Assembly (NCBI RefSeq): GCF_032854445.1
Contig: NC_088295.1
Span: 5,830,501-5,894,500, forward strand
Origin: Liolophura sinensis
Taxonomy: Eukaryota; Mollusca; Polyplacophora; Chitonida; Chitonidae
Length of the DNA: 64,000 nt
Direction: 5' to 3'
Shown here: piece by piece, positions 11,243-21,696 of the stretch
How positions within the stretch are numbered: position 1 is the first letter of the stretch
How the letters are laid out: the number at the start of each line of letters is the position of its first letter
Program-made: the position numbers and the translations under genes
Notes under the pieces: generated by a model
The model's database searches: none
Told to the model about the DNA's origin: nothing
The model's input: the letters and a program-made list of their open reading frames with translations, nothing else

Positions 11243-12165
11243 GTTGTATGGTGTACGCTGCCAGCTGCGCGCTGGCTGCATTTGTATCAATATCCTCTAT
11301 GACAGTAATAGCCTTGGAGCGCCATTTGGTGATCACACAGAAGTACGCCCTCACGCACATCCTCACGAAAACAAAGGCTATTCGCTGGTGTATTGGAACC
11401 TGGTTGTACTCCATCTTCCTCTCCTGCAGTCCGTTTTTCGGCTGGGGTCGCTATATTCCGGAAGGAGTGGAGACATCCTGTACATTCGATTTTTTTTCAC
11501 GTGACTGGAACAATCTCAGCTTTGTGTTAACCATATCTGCTTTTGGATTTGCCATTCCTTTATGTATAATATGTGTTTGTTACATGGGTATTTTGATCGC
11601 CATTACGAATCACGAGACGGAGATTCGCAAAACGGGCGTGGCCCTCTGTATAAGTGAGGTTCGCCGAGCTTCCCAAATGAGAGGTACAAAAACAGATGTT
11701 CGGACAGCAAAGATTATCTTCTCTACAGTCACATTGTTTTGTCTTAGCTGGATGCCTTACAGTATTATTGCTTTTATTGGTTCGTTTGGTAACGCCTGTT
11801 TTGTGACGCCTCTTGTCTCCGCCATTCCTGGCATGATTGCCAAGGCGACTACTATGTTGAACCCTCTGGTGTATGCCCTGTGCCACCAGCGGTACAAGAG
11901 GAAAATGAAACAGTTGTTTAGGTGCTACAGCAACCGTTCATCGATTCGGAGACAGTCTGTCATTGGTATGGACCAGAGGGGCTCTTCCATAAATGCCAGC
12001 GAGTCTAAGGACTTGTGTAAACGGATCAAAACCAGATTGTCTTTCCGGTCCTGGGACAGCCGTAAAAGCTCCCAAATCATCCAAGCTGGAACGCCCACAC
12101 TCCTCAGAAGCCAACGTTGGATTCGACCTCACAACTTCACCAGTCACGGGGATAATAATGTTTGA
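11243..12165 (+). CDS. Rhabdomeric-type opsin, terminal exon (TM3 to C-terminus)
   Basis: This is the large 3' exon of the light-sensing GPCR. It supplies the TM3 disulphide Cys with Tyr three residues on (Y113 position), an ERH triad in place of DRY/ERY, TM4, an extracellular loop 2 with PEGVETSC (Glu at the 181 counterion position and the partner Cys at 187), TM5, and TM6 with W-M-P-Y. TM7 carries AKATTMLNPLVYA: the AAG at 11842-11844 is the retinal-binding Lys and NPLVY is the NPxxY motif. Helix 8 starts H-Q-R where r-opsins usually have H-P-K. The tail is Ser/Arg-rich with no palmitoylation Cys pair of vertebrate type; the stop is at 12163-12165. Tyr113 plus Glu181, the SCTFDF loop and the TM7 region point to the r-opsin/melanopsin group; ERH and HQR suggest the non-canonical r-opsin branch reported in lophotrochozoans. 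The family call is firm and the subgroup is inferred. Confidence 0.92.
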
Positions 12166-12284
12166 AAAATTCGGTCAGCTGATTGTGCGAAGAATTTGCT
12201 TTTCTATGAACCAAGTCCGAAACATTGGTTAAGCCAAAGTGTTCTGCTGGAATCAGCAACAGTATGGCATCGCGGTGACTCTCA

Positions 12285-13085
12285 CCACTTTGGCGCGACG
12301 TTTATCTCGCATCGTGATCACGTTCATCTCCCATCGTGATGAAGCCCACCGCTCATTGGGGTGACGCTCATCTCGCATCGTGATGATGCTCACCGCTCTT
12401 TGAGGTGACGCTCATCTAGCATCGTGATGCTCATCTCACATGGTGATGACGCTCATCTCACATCGTGGTGACGCTCATCTTGCATCGTGGTGACGCTCAT
12501 CTTGCATCGTGGTGACTCTCATCTCGCATCGTGGTGACCCTCATCTCGCATCGTGTTGACGCTCATTTCTCACCGTTGTGACGTTCATCTCACATTGTGG
12601 TGACTCTCATCTCACATCGTGGTGACTCTCATCTCACATCGTGGTGACGCTCATCTCACATCGTGGTGACGCTCATCTCACATCGTGGTGACGCTCACCT
12701 GACATCGTGGTGACGCTCATCTTGCATCGTGGTGACGCTCATCTCGCATCGTGTTGACGCTCATTTCTCACCGTTGTGACGTTCATCTCACATCGTTGTG
12801 ACTCTCATCTCACATCGTGGTGACTCTCATCTCACATCGTGGTGACGCTCATCTCACATCGTGGTGACTCTCATCTCACTCGTGGTGACGCTCACCTCAC
12901 GTCGTGGTGACGCTCATCTCGCATCGTGGTGACGCTTATCTCGACGCTCATTTCTCACCGTTGTGACGCTCATCTCACATCGTGGTGACTCTCATCTCAC
13001 ATCGTAGTGACTCTCATCTCACATCGTGGTGACTCTCATGTCACATCGTGGTGACGCTCATCTCACATCGTGGTGGCGTTCACCG
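12285..13085 (+). repeat. 22 bp minisatellite downstream of the opsin
   Basis: About 35 units of tcgtggtgacgctcatctca-like sequence begin some 120 bases after the opsin stop codon. Variants alternate between gacgctcat and gactctcat, and a few units have a shortened or altered core (ctcatttctcaccgttgtga). A stretch at about 12540-12780 and another at 12750-12960 repeat the same order of variants, suggesting block duplication. Confidence 0.92.
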
Positions 13086-13925
13086 CTCGTTGGAGGTGCT
13101 CACAGCTCCCTATGTATTGTGAAAGGAGCGAATGCGAATTGACCGAGGCCTTACTCAGAAAGAATGATGCGAGTCATCATCAGTGTGTTCACGGACAGAA
13201 AGAATGTTGTCGTCACGAAAACACCAGTGTTTTTGATTTGCTCACGACGTGGGTGTTACCGGATTCTTGACACTAACTGAAGGCTGGAATCTTTCTCGTT
13301 CTGGTAGAACGATAGTTGTTCTCTAAATTATGTTTATTTAGTCTTTGTTATCCGTCGACCACATGACCATCGAAAGGTGTCCTGAGCAGGGTGATGGCGA
13401 TGTTCTGGAGAGCGAGCTCTGTTCCCCTGCTGCCGCATTATTTTGTTTCCGCATAATGGTTTACTGATTTATTGCTGTCTTCTTTATAATTTGTGCTCAG
13501 CGATTAATTTCAAGAATAATTTATCAGATGTTTTAATGTAACTCAGTTTATTTTTAATACCATTTCAAGCTTTGATACTAGTATTCAATATATTTTAAAA
13601 CAGATAATTTGCTAATATGACACAACTTTGGAAATGGACAATGAATGTAATCAGTTTTATATCTCTTACATTATTCTGTAAACGAGTTATAAAATTCCCA
13701 GGACACGGCTGTAATTGTGTTCACTATCAAACTCAGTAACTCACCCAGGGACTGGTGACAAAGTGGTATGGAAGCCGAACTCACGAGTCTCGAGCCGAGT
13801 CATTGTGGAGAACCGGCACATTGTTGAGATGTCACAAGAACACAATTGGCTGCAGTATCGTCCACAGTTTGTTCAACGCGAACTTCGTCGTCTAGACATG
13901 TTTGTCCAGCCAAACACCATACATC
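13086..13925. other. Non-coding, no recognised gene
   Basis: Short open frames at 13070-13270 and 13715-14047 lack any recognisable domain, and the latter ends in a short tandem repeat. The sequence at 13440-13700 is AT-rich. Confidence 0.5.
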
Positions 13926-13927
13926 AA

Positions 13928-14021
13928 GTGTTACAGTTATGTAGGTCGTGTTACGTAGGTCATGTGTTACAGTTATGTATTTCATGTGTTACAGTTACGC
14001 AGGTCATGTGTTACAGTTACA
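13928..14021 (+). repeat. Short tandem repeat (gtgttacagttatgtaggtcat type)
   Basis: Four imperfect units of about 23-24 bp containing gtgttacagtta and aggtcat. Confidence 0.8.
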
Positions 14022-14499
14022 TAATTTTCACACTAATATGTAAGTGAACCTTTTCGCTCAAACAAAATAGTTTGAATGAAATGTGGAGAGAAAGTCAGAT
14101 AAGCAGACACCGTCGTGATGTGACAACAGAGGCGTAATACACAAACAGAATCTATGTGTCGGAACAGACATTCGTAAACCAGCCGTCAAACAATATAGAC
14201 GTCCCAGGTCAATTACCAGATGGCCAATTCCAAAAACGACGTTTAACACAAACCACGAAAGAACAGTTAGGACGGAATCATGCAAAGAGATACAGTCTTC
14301 AGGTTTCAATGATGTTGGAAAGACACAGTGTATGTTCAAGGCGAATGCGTGAAAGTCGTATTCAAATGGTGTACCATGTTAGTATAAAAGTTATCGATAA
14401 AAAATATGTATCTCAGTTGCGCTTTGATGGCAACTGTTCATATGTCCAACGTGGTGATCCAGTTCGGATACAGGTAGACACCGTCACCATGCGGCAACA
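14022..14499. other. Flank of the 42 bp array, no recognised gene
   Basis: A 126-residue frame at 14156-14536 has no recognisable domain, signal peptide or splice context, and its end runs into repeat-like sequence (gacaccgtcaccatg). It is treated as non-coding. Confidence 0.45.
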
Positions 14500-15195
14500 C
14501 TCAGGTCAGATACAAACAGACACCGTTATGACTTGACAACAGATAGGTAATTCACAAAGAGACGCCATCGTGATGTGACAACAGACAGATAATACTCAAG
14601 CAGTCACCACCGTGATGTGAAATCAGATAGGTGAGATACAAGCAGACACCGTCGTGTTATGACATCAGATAGGTCAGATACAAGCAGACACTGTCGCGAT
14701 GTGACAAAAGTCAGGTCAGATACAAGCAGACACTGTCGCGATGTGACAAAAGTCAGGTCAGATACAAGCAGACACTGTCGCGATGTGACAAAAGTCAGGT
14801 CAGATACAAGCAGACACCGTCGTGTTATGACATCAGATAGGTCAGATACAAGCAGACACTGTCGCGATGTGACAAAAGTCAGGTCAGATACAAGCAGACA
14901 CTGTCGCGATGTGACAAAAGTCAGGTCAGATACAAGCAGACACTGTCGCGATGTGACAAAAGTCAAGTCAGATACAAGCAGACACCGTCGTGTTATGACA
15001 TCAGATAGGCCACTCACAGGCAGAAACAGCCGTGACGTGACTTCAGACAGGTCAGATACAAGCTCACCCCGCCGTGGTGTGACATCAGACAGGTGAGATA
15101 CAAGTAGACTCCACCGCGGTGTGACATCAGACAGGTCAGATACAAGCAGACACCGTCGTGATGTGACATCAGGTAACCAGATACGTGCAGACACT
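14500..15195 (+). repeat. 42 bp minisatellite (gtcagatacaagcagacact type)
   Basis: About 16 units built from gtcagatacaagcagacact plus gtcgcgatgtgacaaaagtc. The inner units at 14685-14980 are exactly 42 bp and nearly identical; outer ones are diverged. Because 42 is a multiple of three and no frame-stop occurs in the unit, long open frames exist on both strands (14-residue period). A block of three identical units is bounded each time by a variant with gtcgtgttatgacatcagat. Confidence 0.92.
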
Positions 15196-15199
15196 TGTG

Positions 15200-16790
15200 A
15201 TGTAAACTATATTATATTAAACGTTTGATACAGTTTAACATTATATCCACTTATGGATATTGGTATAATTTCAATTTCTTAAACAACGATAAACCGTTTA
15301 TCCCTTACCACGCACCAGAATAAAAGGGAGAGTAAATAAAAAAGGGAAAAGAGAGCAAATTTAATGAAATCTTTCAAACTGAACGACAACTGATAGAAAA
15401 CTGAGGCTTAGCGGTACTGTCACCCAGTAAGGCCACTTGTTAGGTGGGACATGTTCTGTGTTATCACCTTTACCAAACACATAAACGTTATGTGAACACC
15501 GATGACTAATTAAAGATGTTGTAGGGCTTGGGTCAAGGGCTCCAGCCATCCCCCACCCGCACACCTGTGAGATGGTACAAAGCGGTAAGACAGGTTGAGG
15601 TGACAAGGTTTGGATTACACTTCCACCATGTAACACATCAGAGGTTGAGGTTACAAGGTTTGGATTACACTTCCACCATGTAACACATCCGAATTTAATT
15701 ACTGTTGCTAACGAACTAGTAAACTGGAGCTTGTGAACGGCTGGTATGTTACCTGACACCTGTGGGGCACTGTAATTGCCTTTTCATACCTGTAGCATGT
15801 ATATGTTATGTATTATACCGTGTGTCTACAGAACTGCGACGAAACGGTACGGTATGAAATACTCATACATTTTCCATATTATTCCAAAATATAAGGAGAT
15901 TGGCCGTTCATGATAAAATGATGACATTACACAGAGGTGATGACTGTGATTTGATGATAAAATGATGACATACCACAGAGGTGATAACTGTGATTCGTTG
16001 TTTAGGTATCTCTAAAAAGGAGTTTGTTTAAAAGCCTGGATATTATCCGTGTGGGTATGTGTGATGTGGCTCTCTGGACCAATGTGTGATACGTTGATGT
16101 AATAAAACAAATCCACGATTGTTTTACATGCTTGTTGTCCTTAATGTAGCCTTTTCACAAGGACGATGTGCTTTCTTTACCGTTTGGCAGGAATTTGCGC
16201 TGTGATTCAATTATGCAGCAAGCGTGATCTGCGGTTAATTAAATGTGTTGACCTGATTTATTAGGTGTGCCAAGTGGCCAACCCTGCCAGGCTGTGATGT
16301 TATGCTTGATTTATGTATAATACTGCACAGATTACGTGTTCAGGGAACACTAACATTTCCCACAGCTTCGGGGGTGTTGCTGTTCTCTGGCTCAATTGTC
16401 TATCGGGTGAATGAAGCAGGCCCCGGGATCACGAAGCGATCTTAGACTTAAGTCAAATTTCCTGATTTGACAAGGTCAAAATGTTGCTTGACTATGTAAA
16501 CTCTGGGTAAGCTATTGTTTAACAAATTTCAGCTAAAATACCCGGAAGGAACACACCAAATTTAAAGATTAAAATTTTAACTTGTCTAAGGTTACTCCGT
16601 GATCCCCTGGCCTGGACTATTACTATTTACAGCGTGAGAAAGACACGTTTACATTGTAACTATCTCCAGAGTTTCTTTAGCCTCACATCTTCACATTGTC
16701 CACATTTAAAAATTTTATCTGTCAATTTTAACCGAACGTGTAACAAAGTGATGCTAAAATGTATGCTAATATTATAACATATACACTATA
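15200..16790. other. Mostly unique non-coding sequence with two small duplications
   Basis: It contains a 50 bp tandem duplication at 15593-15692 (ggttgaggtgacaaggtttg start) and a 44 bp duplication at 15912-15996 (gataaaatgatgacat start). AATAAA signals occur at 15319 and 15335, but no gene is assigned to them. The minus-strand frame at 15361-15759 overlaps the 50 bp duplication and has no known domain. Confidence 0.55.
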
Positions 16791-16792
16791 TG

Positions 16793-16971
16793 TTTTTTTT
16801 TTTTTTTTTTTTTTTTTGATTGGTGTTTTACGCCGTACTCAAGAATATTTCACTTATACGACGGCGGCCAGCATTATGGTGGGTGGAAACCGGGCACAGC
16901 CCGGGGGAAACCCACGACCATCCGCAGGTTGCTGACAAACCTTCCCACTTACGGCCGGAGAGGAAGCCAGC
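16793..16971 (-). mobile_element. SINE family 2, 5'-truncated copy with 12 bp target duplication
   Basis: On + it reads as a poly-T run (about 25 bases) then gattggtgttttacgccgta and onward through cacttatacgacggcggcca, i.e. the 3' part of the element on the minus strand with a poly-A tail. It is flanked by an exact 12 bp duplication atacactatatg at 16781-16792 and 16972-16983. The head with tRNA-like boxes is missing. The perfect duplication suggests a recent insertion. Confidence 0.9.
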
Positions 16972-16983
16972 ATACACTATATG

Positions 16984-17364
16984 TCATACTCAACATAATA
17001 TCATGTTAATCTAAAATAATCCTTATCTTGAATTAATAGAATATGGGTGTTATATTTAACAGAATAATCTGTTGCAAAATCAGAATATATTCTAGTATCC
17101 CTCAGACAGCAAACCTTCTGTCAAAATTAACAGTTTAATTCCTTGGGTGTGTATACAGCTAGTTCCACCCAATTATATAGGTTGGTAATCTGCCGGTGAA
17201 ATCTCTCAGCGCGTCTGCACCTCATAACTTGTTTTTACATAGAATTTGTTTGATCATATAAGTCTGCCTTGCCCACGTAACAAGGACACTGATTGGTCAG
17301 AACAGAATTTTCGCTCTGACAATTCATTGGCCGAAGCATATTACATCTTTATCTGTACCTTTAT
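16984..17364. other. Unique non-coding sequence
   Basis: No coding signal or repeat unit was recognised. Confidence 0.5.
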
Positions 17365-17785
17365 CTGAACTCGCTTTAGCTGCGAAAGATCTGAACTCGC
17401 TTTAGTTACAAAGACCTGAACTTCGCTTTAGCTACGAAAGATCTGAACTCGCTTTAGCTACGAAAGATCTGAACTCGCTCTAGGTACGAAAAAGCTGAAC
17501 TCACTTTTTGATACCAACACCTGAACTCTCTTTATCTAACAAAGATCTGAACTCGCTTTTGCTGCCAAAGATCTGAACTCACTTTAGCTAAGAAAGATCT
17601 TCACTCTCATTATCTAACAAAGATCTGAACTCTCTTCAACTATCAAAGATCTGAACTCGATTTAGCTACCTCACATCTGACCTCGCTTTAATTACCAATG
17701 GTCTGAACTCGCTTTAGCTACCAACGAACTGAACTCGCTGCAGCCATAAAAGATCTGAAGTCGCTTTAGCTAGCCAAAATCTACT
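17365..17785 (+). repeat. 26 bp minisatellite (gatctgaactcgctttagct type)
   Basis: About 16 moderately diverged units of gatctgaactcgctttagct plus acgaaa. Divergence is higher than in neighbouring arrays, so this is an older array. Confidence 0.88.
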
Positions 17786-18119
17786 TTAACTTTAGCATGG
17801 CGAGTATAACGTAGAATTGACAATGTATCGGTCTGTACAAAACACACATTTGTGGGAGGTTTGGGATGATTTCCACCTTCTTGTAGACACAACTAATCCA
17901 TCCCATCGGACCTTTCTGGTAGTGAGACCCTCTGAGAATTTGAAGAAGCTTGTTTCTCAGGATTCGCAGACTTACTTGTGCATCCATACCATCAGGTCTT
18001 CGGGAACAGACCATCTCCACAAATAATTAATGTACGTTAAATGGCCCGCTTTGGAACATTTGTAAAACTGAACTATGAATGAACCAGATGTATTCTTAAG
18101 ATATATACGTTTACAGTGG

Positions 18120-20103
18120 GACTAACTCATAACATACGCAAGATAAGCGCTGTTACTATTACGCACATTCCTGAGACTGGTAAGATAAGGGCTGTAACTG
18201 TGACACATATCCCTGAGACAGGTAAGATAAGCGCTGTTACTATGAGGCACATTCCTGAGACAGGTAAGATAACCGCTGTAACTGTGACACATATTCCTGA
18301 GACAGGTAAGATAAGCGCTGTTACTATGAGGCACATTCCTGAGACAGGTAAGATAACCGCTGTAACTGTGACACATATCCCTGAGACAGGTAAGATAAGC
18401 GCTGTTACTATGAGGCACATTCCTGAGACAGGTAAGATAACCGCTGTAACTGTGACACATATTCCTGAGACAGGTAAGATAAGCGCTGTAACTGTGACAC
18501 ATATTCCTGAGACAGGTAAGATAAGCGCTGTAACTGTGACACACATTCCTGAGACTGGTAAGATAAGGGCTGTAACTGTGACACATATCCCTGAGACAGG
18601 TAAGATAAGCGCTGTTACTATGAGGCACATTCCTGTGACAGGTAAGATAAGCGCTGTAACTGTGACACATATCCCTGAGACAGGTAAGATAAGCGCTGTA
18701 ACTGTGACCCATATTCCTGAGACAGGTAAGATAAGCGCTGTAACTGTGACACATATTCCTGAGACAGGTAAGATAAGTGCTGTTAGTGTGACACATATCC
18801 CTGAGACATGTAAAATAAGCGCTGTGACTGTGACACATATTCCTGAGACAGGTAAGATAAGCGCTGTAACTGTGACCCATATCCCTGAGCAGGTAAGATA
18901 AGCGCTGTTACTATGAGGCACATTCCTGAGACAGGTAAGATAAGCGCTGTAACTATGACACATTTTCCCGAGACAGGTAAGATAAGCGCTGTTAGTGTGA
19001 CACATATCCCTGAGACATGTAAAATAAGCGCTGTGACTGTGACACATATTTATTCCTGAGACAGGTAAGATAAGCCCTGTGACTGTGACACATATCCCTG
19101 AGACAGACAAGATAACCGTGATTAAAGTCACATATATACCTGAGAGAGGTAAGATAAGCGCTGTGACTGACACATATCCTTAAGACAGGTAAGATATGCG
19201 CTGTGACTATGACACATATCCCTAAGACAGGTAAGATAAGCGCTGTGACTATGACACATATCCCTAAGACAGGTAAGATAAGCGCTGTGACTTTGACATA
19301 TATGCCTGAGACAGGTAAGACAATCGATGTGACTGTGACACATATCCATGAGACAGGTAAGATAAGAGCTGTGACATATGACACGTACCCCTGAGACAGG
19401 TAAGACAATCGATGTGGCTGTGACACATATTCCTGAAACAGGTAAGACAAGCGCTGTAACTGTGACACATATTCCTGAGACAGGTAAGACAAGCGCTGTG
19501 ACTGTGACACATATTCCTGAGACAGACAAGATAAGCGCTGTGACTATGACACACAATTATCCCTGAGACAGGTAAGATAAGCGCTGTGACACATAATTAT
19601 CCCTGAGACAGGTAAGATAAGCGCTGTGACTGTGACACATAATTATCCCTGAGGCAGGTAAGATAAGCGCTGTGACTGTGACACATAATTATCCCTGAGA
19701 GATAACCGTGATTATAGTGACGCATATCCCTGACAATACGCGCGTTTATGGTGCCAAATACGATCGTATTCCGGAGATACGTAAGATAAGCAGGGTTACA
19801 CTTATTTAATTATTTGATTGGTGTTTTACCACGAAACATTTCACTTATACGACGGCGGCCAGCAATATGAGCCTGTGAGAAAGCCACGACCATCCGCATG
19901 TTGCTTGCTGACCTTCCAATGCACGTACAAGAGGAGAGAAATTTAGCATGACGAACTCACAGCGACCGCACTGGTGAGAGGCTAAGAGTCAATCACCGCA
20001 AACCGCTGGCACGCTAACCACTTCGGCCACGGAGGCCACTAAGCATGGTTACCTTGGCATATATTCCTGAGATATGTATAAGACAGACGGTTACAGAGAC
20101 ACA
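18120..20103 (+). repeat. 42 bp minisatellite carrying a splice-donor match in each unit
   Basis: About 40 units built from acacatattcctgagacagg and taagataagcgctgtaactg. The left part (18180-18900) is in register at 42 bp; the right part has units shortened or extended by a few bases. Each intact unit contains CAG/gtaagata, a near-consensus 5' splice site. Long open frames on both strands follow the 14-residue period and are not considered genes. A SINE (19800-20039) is inserted in the array, and degraded units continue after it to about 20103. Confidence 0.93.
19800..20039 (-). mobile_element. SINE family 2, near full length, nested in the 42 bp array
   Basis: On + it runs from the tail (tgattggtgttttaccacga) to the tRNA-like head read in reverse (ggtgagaggctaagag ... 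cacttcggccacggaggcca). It is flanked by taagcagggttac (19787-19799) and taagcatggttac (20040-20052), a 13 bp target duplication with one mismatch. Both flanks match the 42 bp satellite unit, so it landed inside an existing array. Confidence 0.9.
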
Positions 20104-21430
20104 TTTTAATTTTGCGGTGTTAAATTCAGTTTTTCTTACCACATTCGTAGTGGTAGGCAATAATACAGCCCTGAGACGAAACTTGATTTTGATTTAAATC
20201 CTCATATATTATCATCTACTTAAAATTTATTTACTTTTTAATTAATCGGTTTATTTATTTATTTAATACGTGTTTGAAGCCGTATATTCAGGAGTTTTTT
20301 CACTTACAGGCCTTTGAAATATTTTAGGGTTGGAAACCAGAGTGGTCGGAGTAAACCGACGGTTGTCGCGAGCTTCGTACCAATCCCCGTGACTGAGAAA
20401 GCTGTATCCATATCAACACAATGTGGATTTGAGCACGCAGTTGTCAGGTGCCGGACCTTACCCCTTTCAGCGCATGTATCCTTATGGAGTCTGACCGTCT
20501 CAGGGAGTCAGCGCTTTAATCGTCTACCCAAGGGATGAATTAGAATAAATGGTGTATGGAAGACAACCAGCAATAGATTTCCATGTCACGTCTTTCCAAT
20601 ACCACAGAACAAAGCTACGCCATTAATGAAGCCTATATAATCGTCTGTATTACTAGTACATTGAACTGTTCCATTTCATTACATGCATACTGATTTTCCT
20701 ATAGTAGAATGAGGGGTGATCATTCTCAGAATTACCTAGACCACGACGTAAAAGTAGTACGTCTTTTATGTATTTGGTTCCCTGTTTTCAATCCGTTATC
20801 ATTCTTTTTACAGTATGAATACTTGTTCCGTCAGTGGTGTGTGTGTGTGTGTGTGTGTGTGTTAGGAGTGTTAATGTGTTGGAGAAAAGCAAATGGTACA
20901 ACGTTAAAAAAGGAAAACCTCTGTTTGTATTATCTGAGAAAAAAAGCGTAAGGCAGAACTAATTCGAAGAATTCCGCTACATGACATAGTTTGGATGTCT
21001 GTGTGCACTGTGTAGGCTTACTTCATTACTGTCTGTTGTTTAGCGTGTGAGTAAACCATCATGAAATCAAAGAAATGTCTCAATCTTCCACATGTTGAAA
21101 CGTCTACTTTTACTTTAGATCATTTTTATTTCAAACTTTCTTTTCCAGTGATGATATCTACTTCCACTATGTACATCACATTAGCCATTACGTGGATAGT
21201 CCGACACACTATTTTACCACATCTTTAGCGGACATTCAACCGATATGGTGTGTAACATAGTCCACAAGGCTTTATCTTTCCGTGAGTTTAAAGGATTAGT
21301 GTCCAGATTTAACTACTTGTTCTAAGTATAAAGATCATAATCTGTTTAACAGTAAATTACTAGGAGGGCCTCTGAGAAACGTAAGTATGACTTTAAATCC
21401 ACCAAAAACAATACATCTACTTTACCCTAG
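20104..21430. other. Non-coding; degenerate SINE tail and a (GT)n run
   Basis: 20240-20310 resembles a decayed SINE family 2 tail (tttatttatttaat, cgtatattcaggag, tttcacttac). A (GT)13 microsatellite occupies 20838-20863. No domain-bearing frame was found. Confidence 0.5.
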
Positions 21431-21541
21431 CCAATCTCCAGCAGGCCGCCCGGTAAAGCTCAGCGGGTGACGTCATAGATGGCCAATCCACATCTAGCTG
21501 GCCTATATAGCCTGGGAATTCGTATCAAAATCATGTCAGTT
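21431..21541 (+). promoter_or_regulatory. Candidate polymerase II promoter: CCAAT, CRE, TATA, initiator
   Basis: In order: CCAAT at 21431 and again at 21483, a full palindromic CRE (tgacgtca) at 21468-21475, a TATA element (tatata) at 21504-21509, and an initiator-like TCAGTT at 21536, about 30 bases after the TATA. Spacing and order are those of a cAMP-responsive animal core promoter. The gene it would drive is not identified. Confidence 0.55.
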
Positions 21542-21696
21542 CGAGATGGATTCTAGCTACACAGAAGCAAATATTCTGCCGTATTAATATGAACTCATAG
21601 TGGATGACGCTGAAGTCAGACTTCACATTCCGAGTTTTCAGACGTTGAATTTGATCTTTGTACAGGCATTTCCAACCGCACTGGCTAGAAGGACTG
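21538..21696 (+). other. Candidate non-coding first exon
   Basis: It would start at the initiator-like site and end at a good donor, CTG/gtaagc, at 21696/21697. The first ATG opens only a seven-codon frame, so this would be 5' untranslated. The next recognised + strand coding gene is the peptide GPCR at 44073, whose coding exon is preceded by an acceptor-like ctcttag at 44065. A link across 22 kb is speculative. Confidence 0.35.

Noticed and set aside
2872-12165. Alternative call as a ciliary or vertebrate-type visual opsin
   Set aside because: Tyr rather than Glu at position 113, Glu at 181 and the loop 2 and TM7 context favour an r-type opsin.
14156-14536. 126-residue + strand frame
   Set aside because: No recognisable domain and its end enters satellite-like sequence; kept as non-coding.
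14604-15194. 196-residue minus-strand repetitive protein
   Set aside because: Shadow of a 42 bp satellite; the opposite strand is equally open.
18116-19173. Long repetitive proteins on both strands (261 and 348 residues)
   Set aside because: Both result from a 42 bp unit without stops; no start context, signal peptide or domain.
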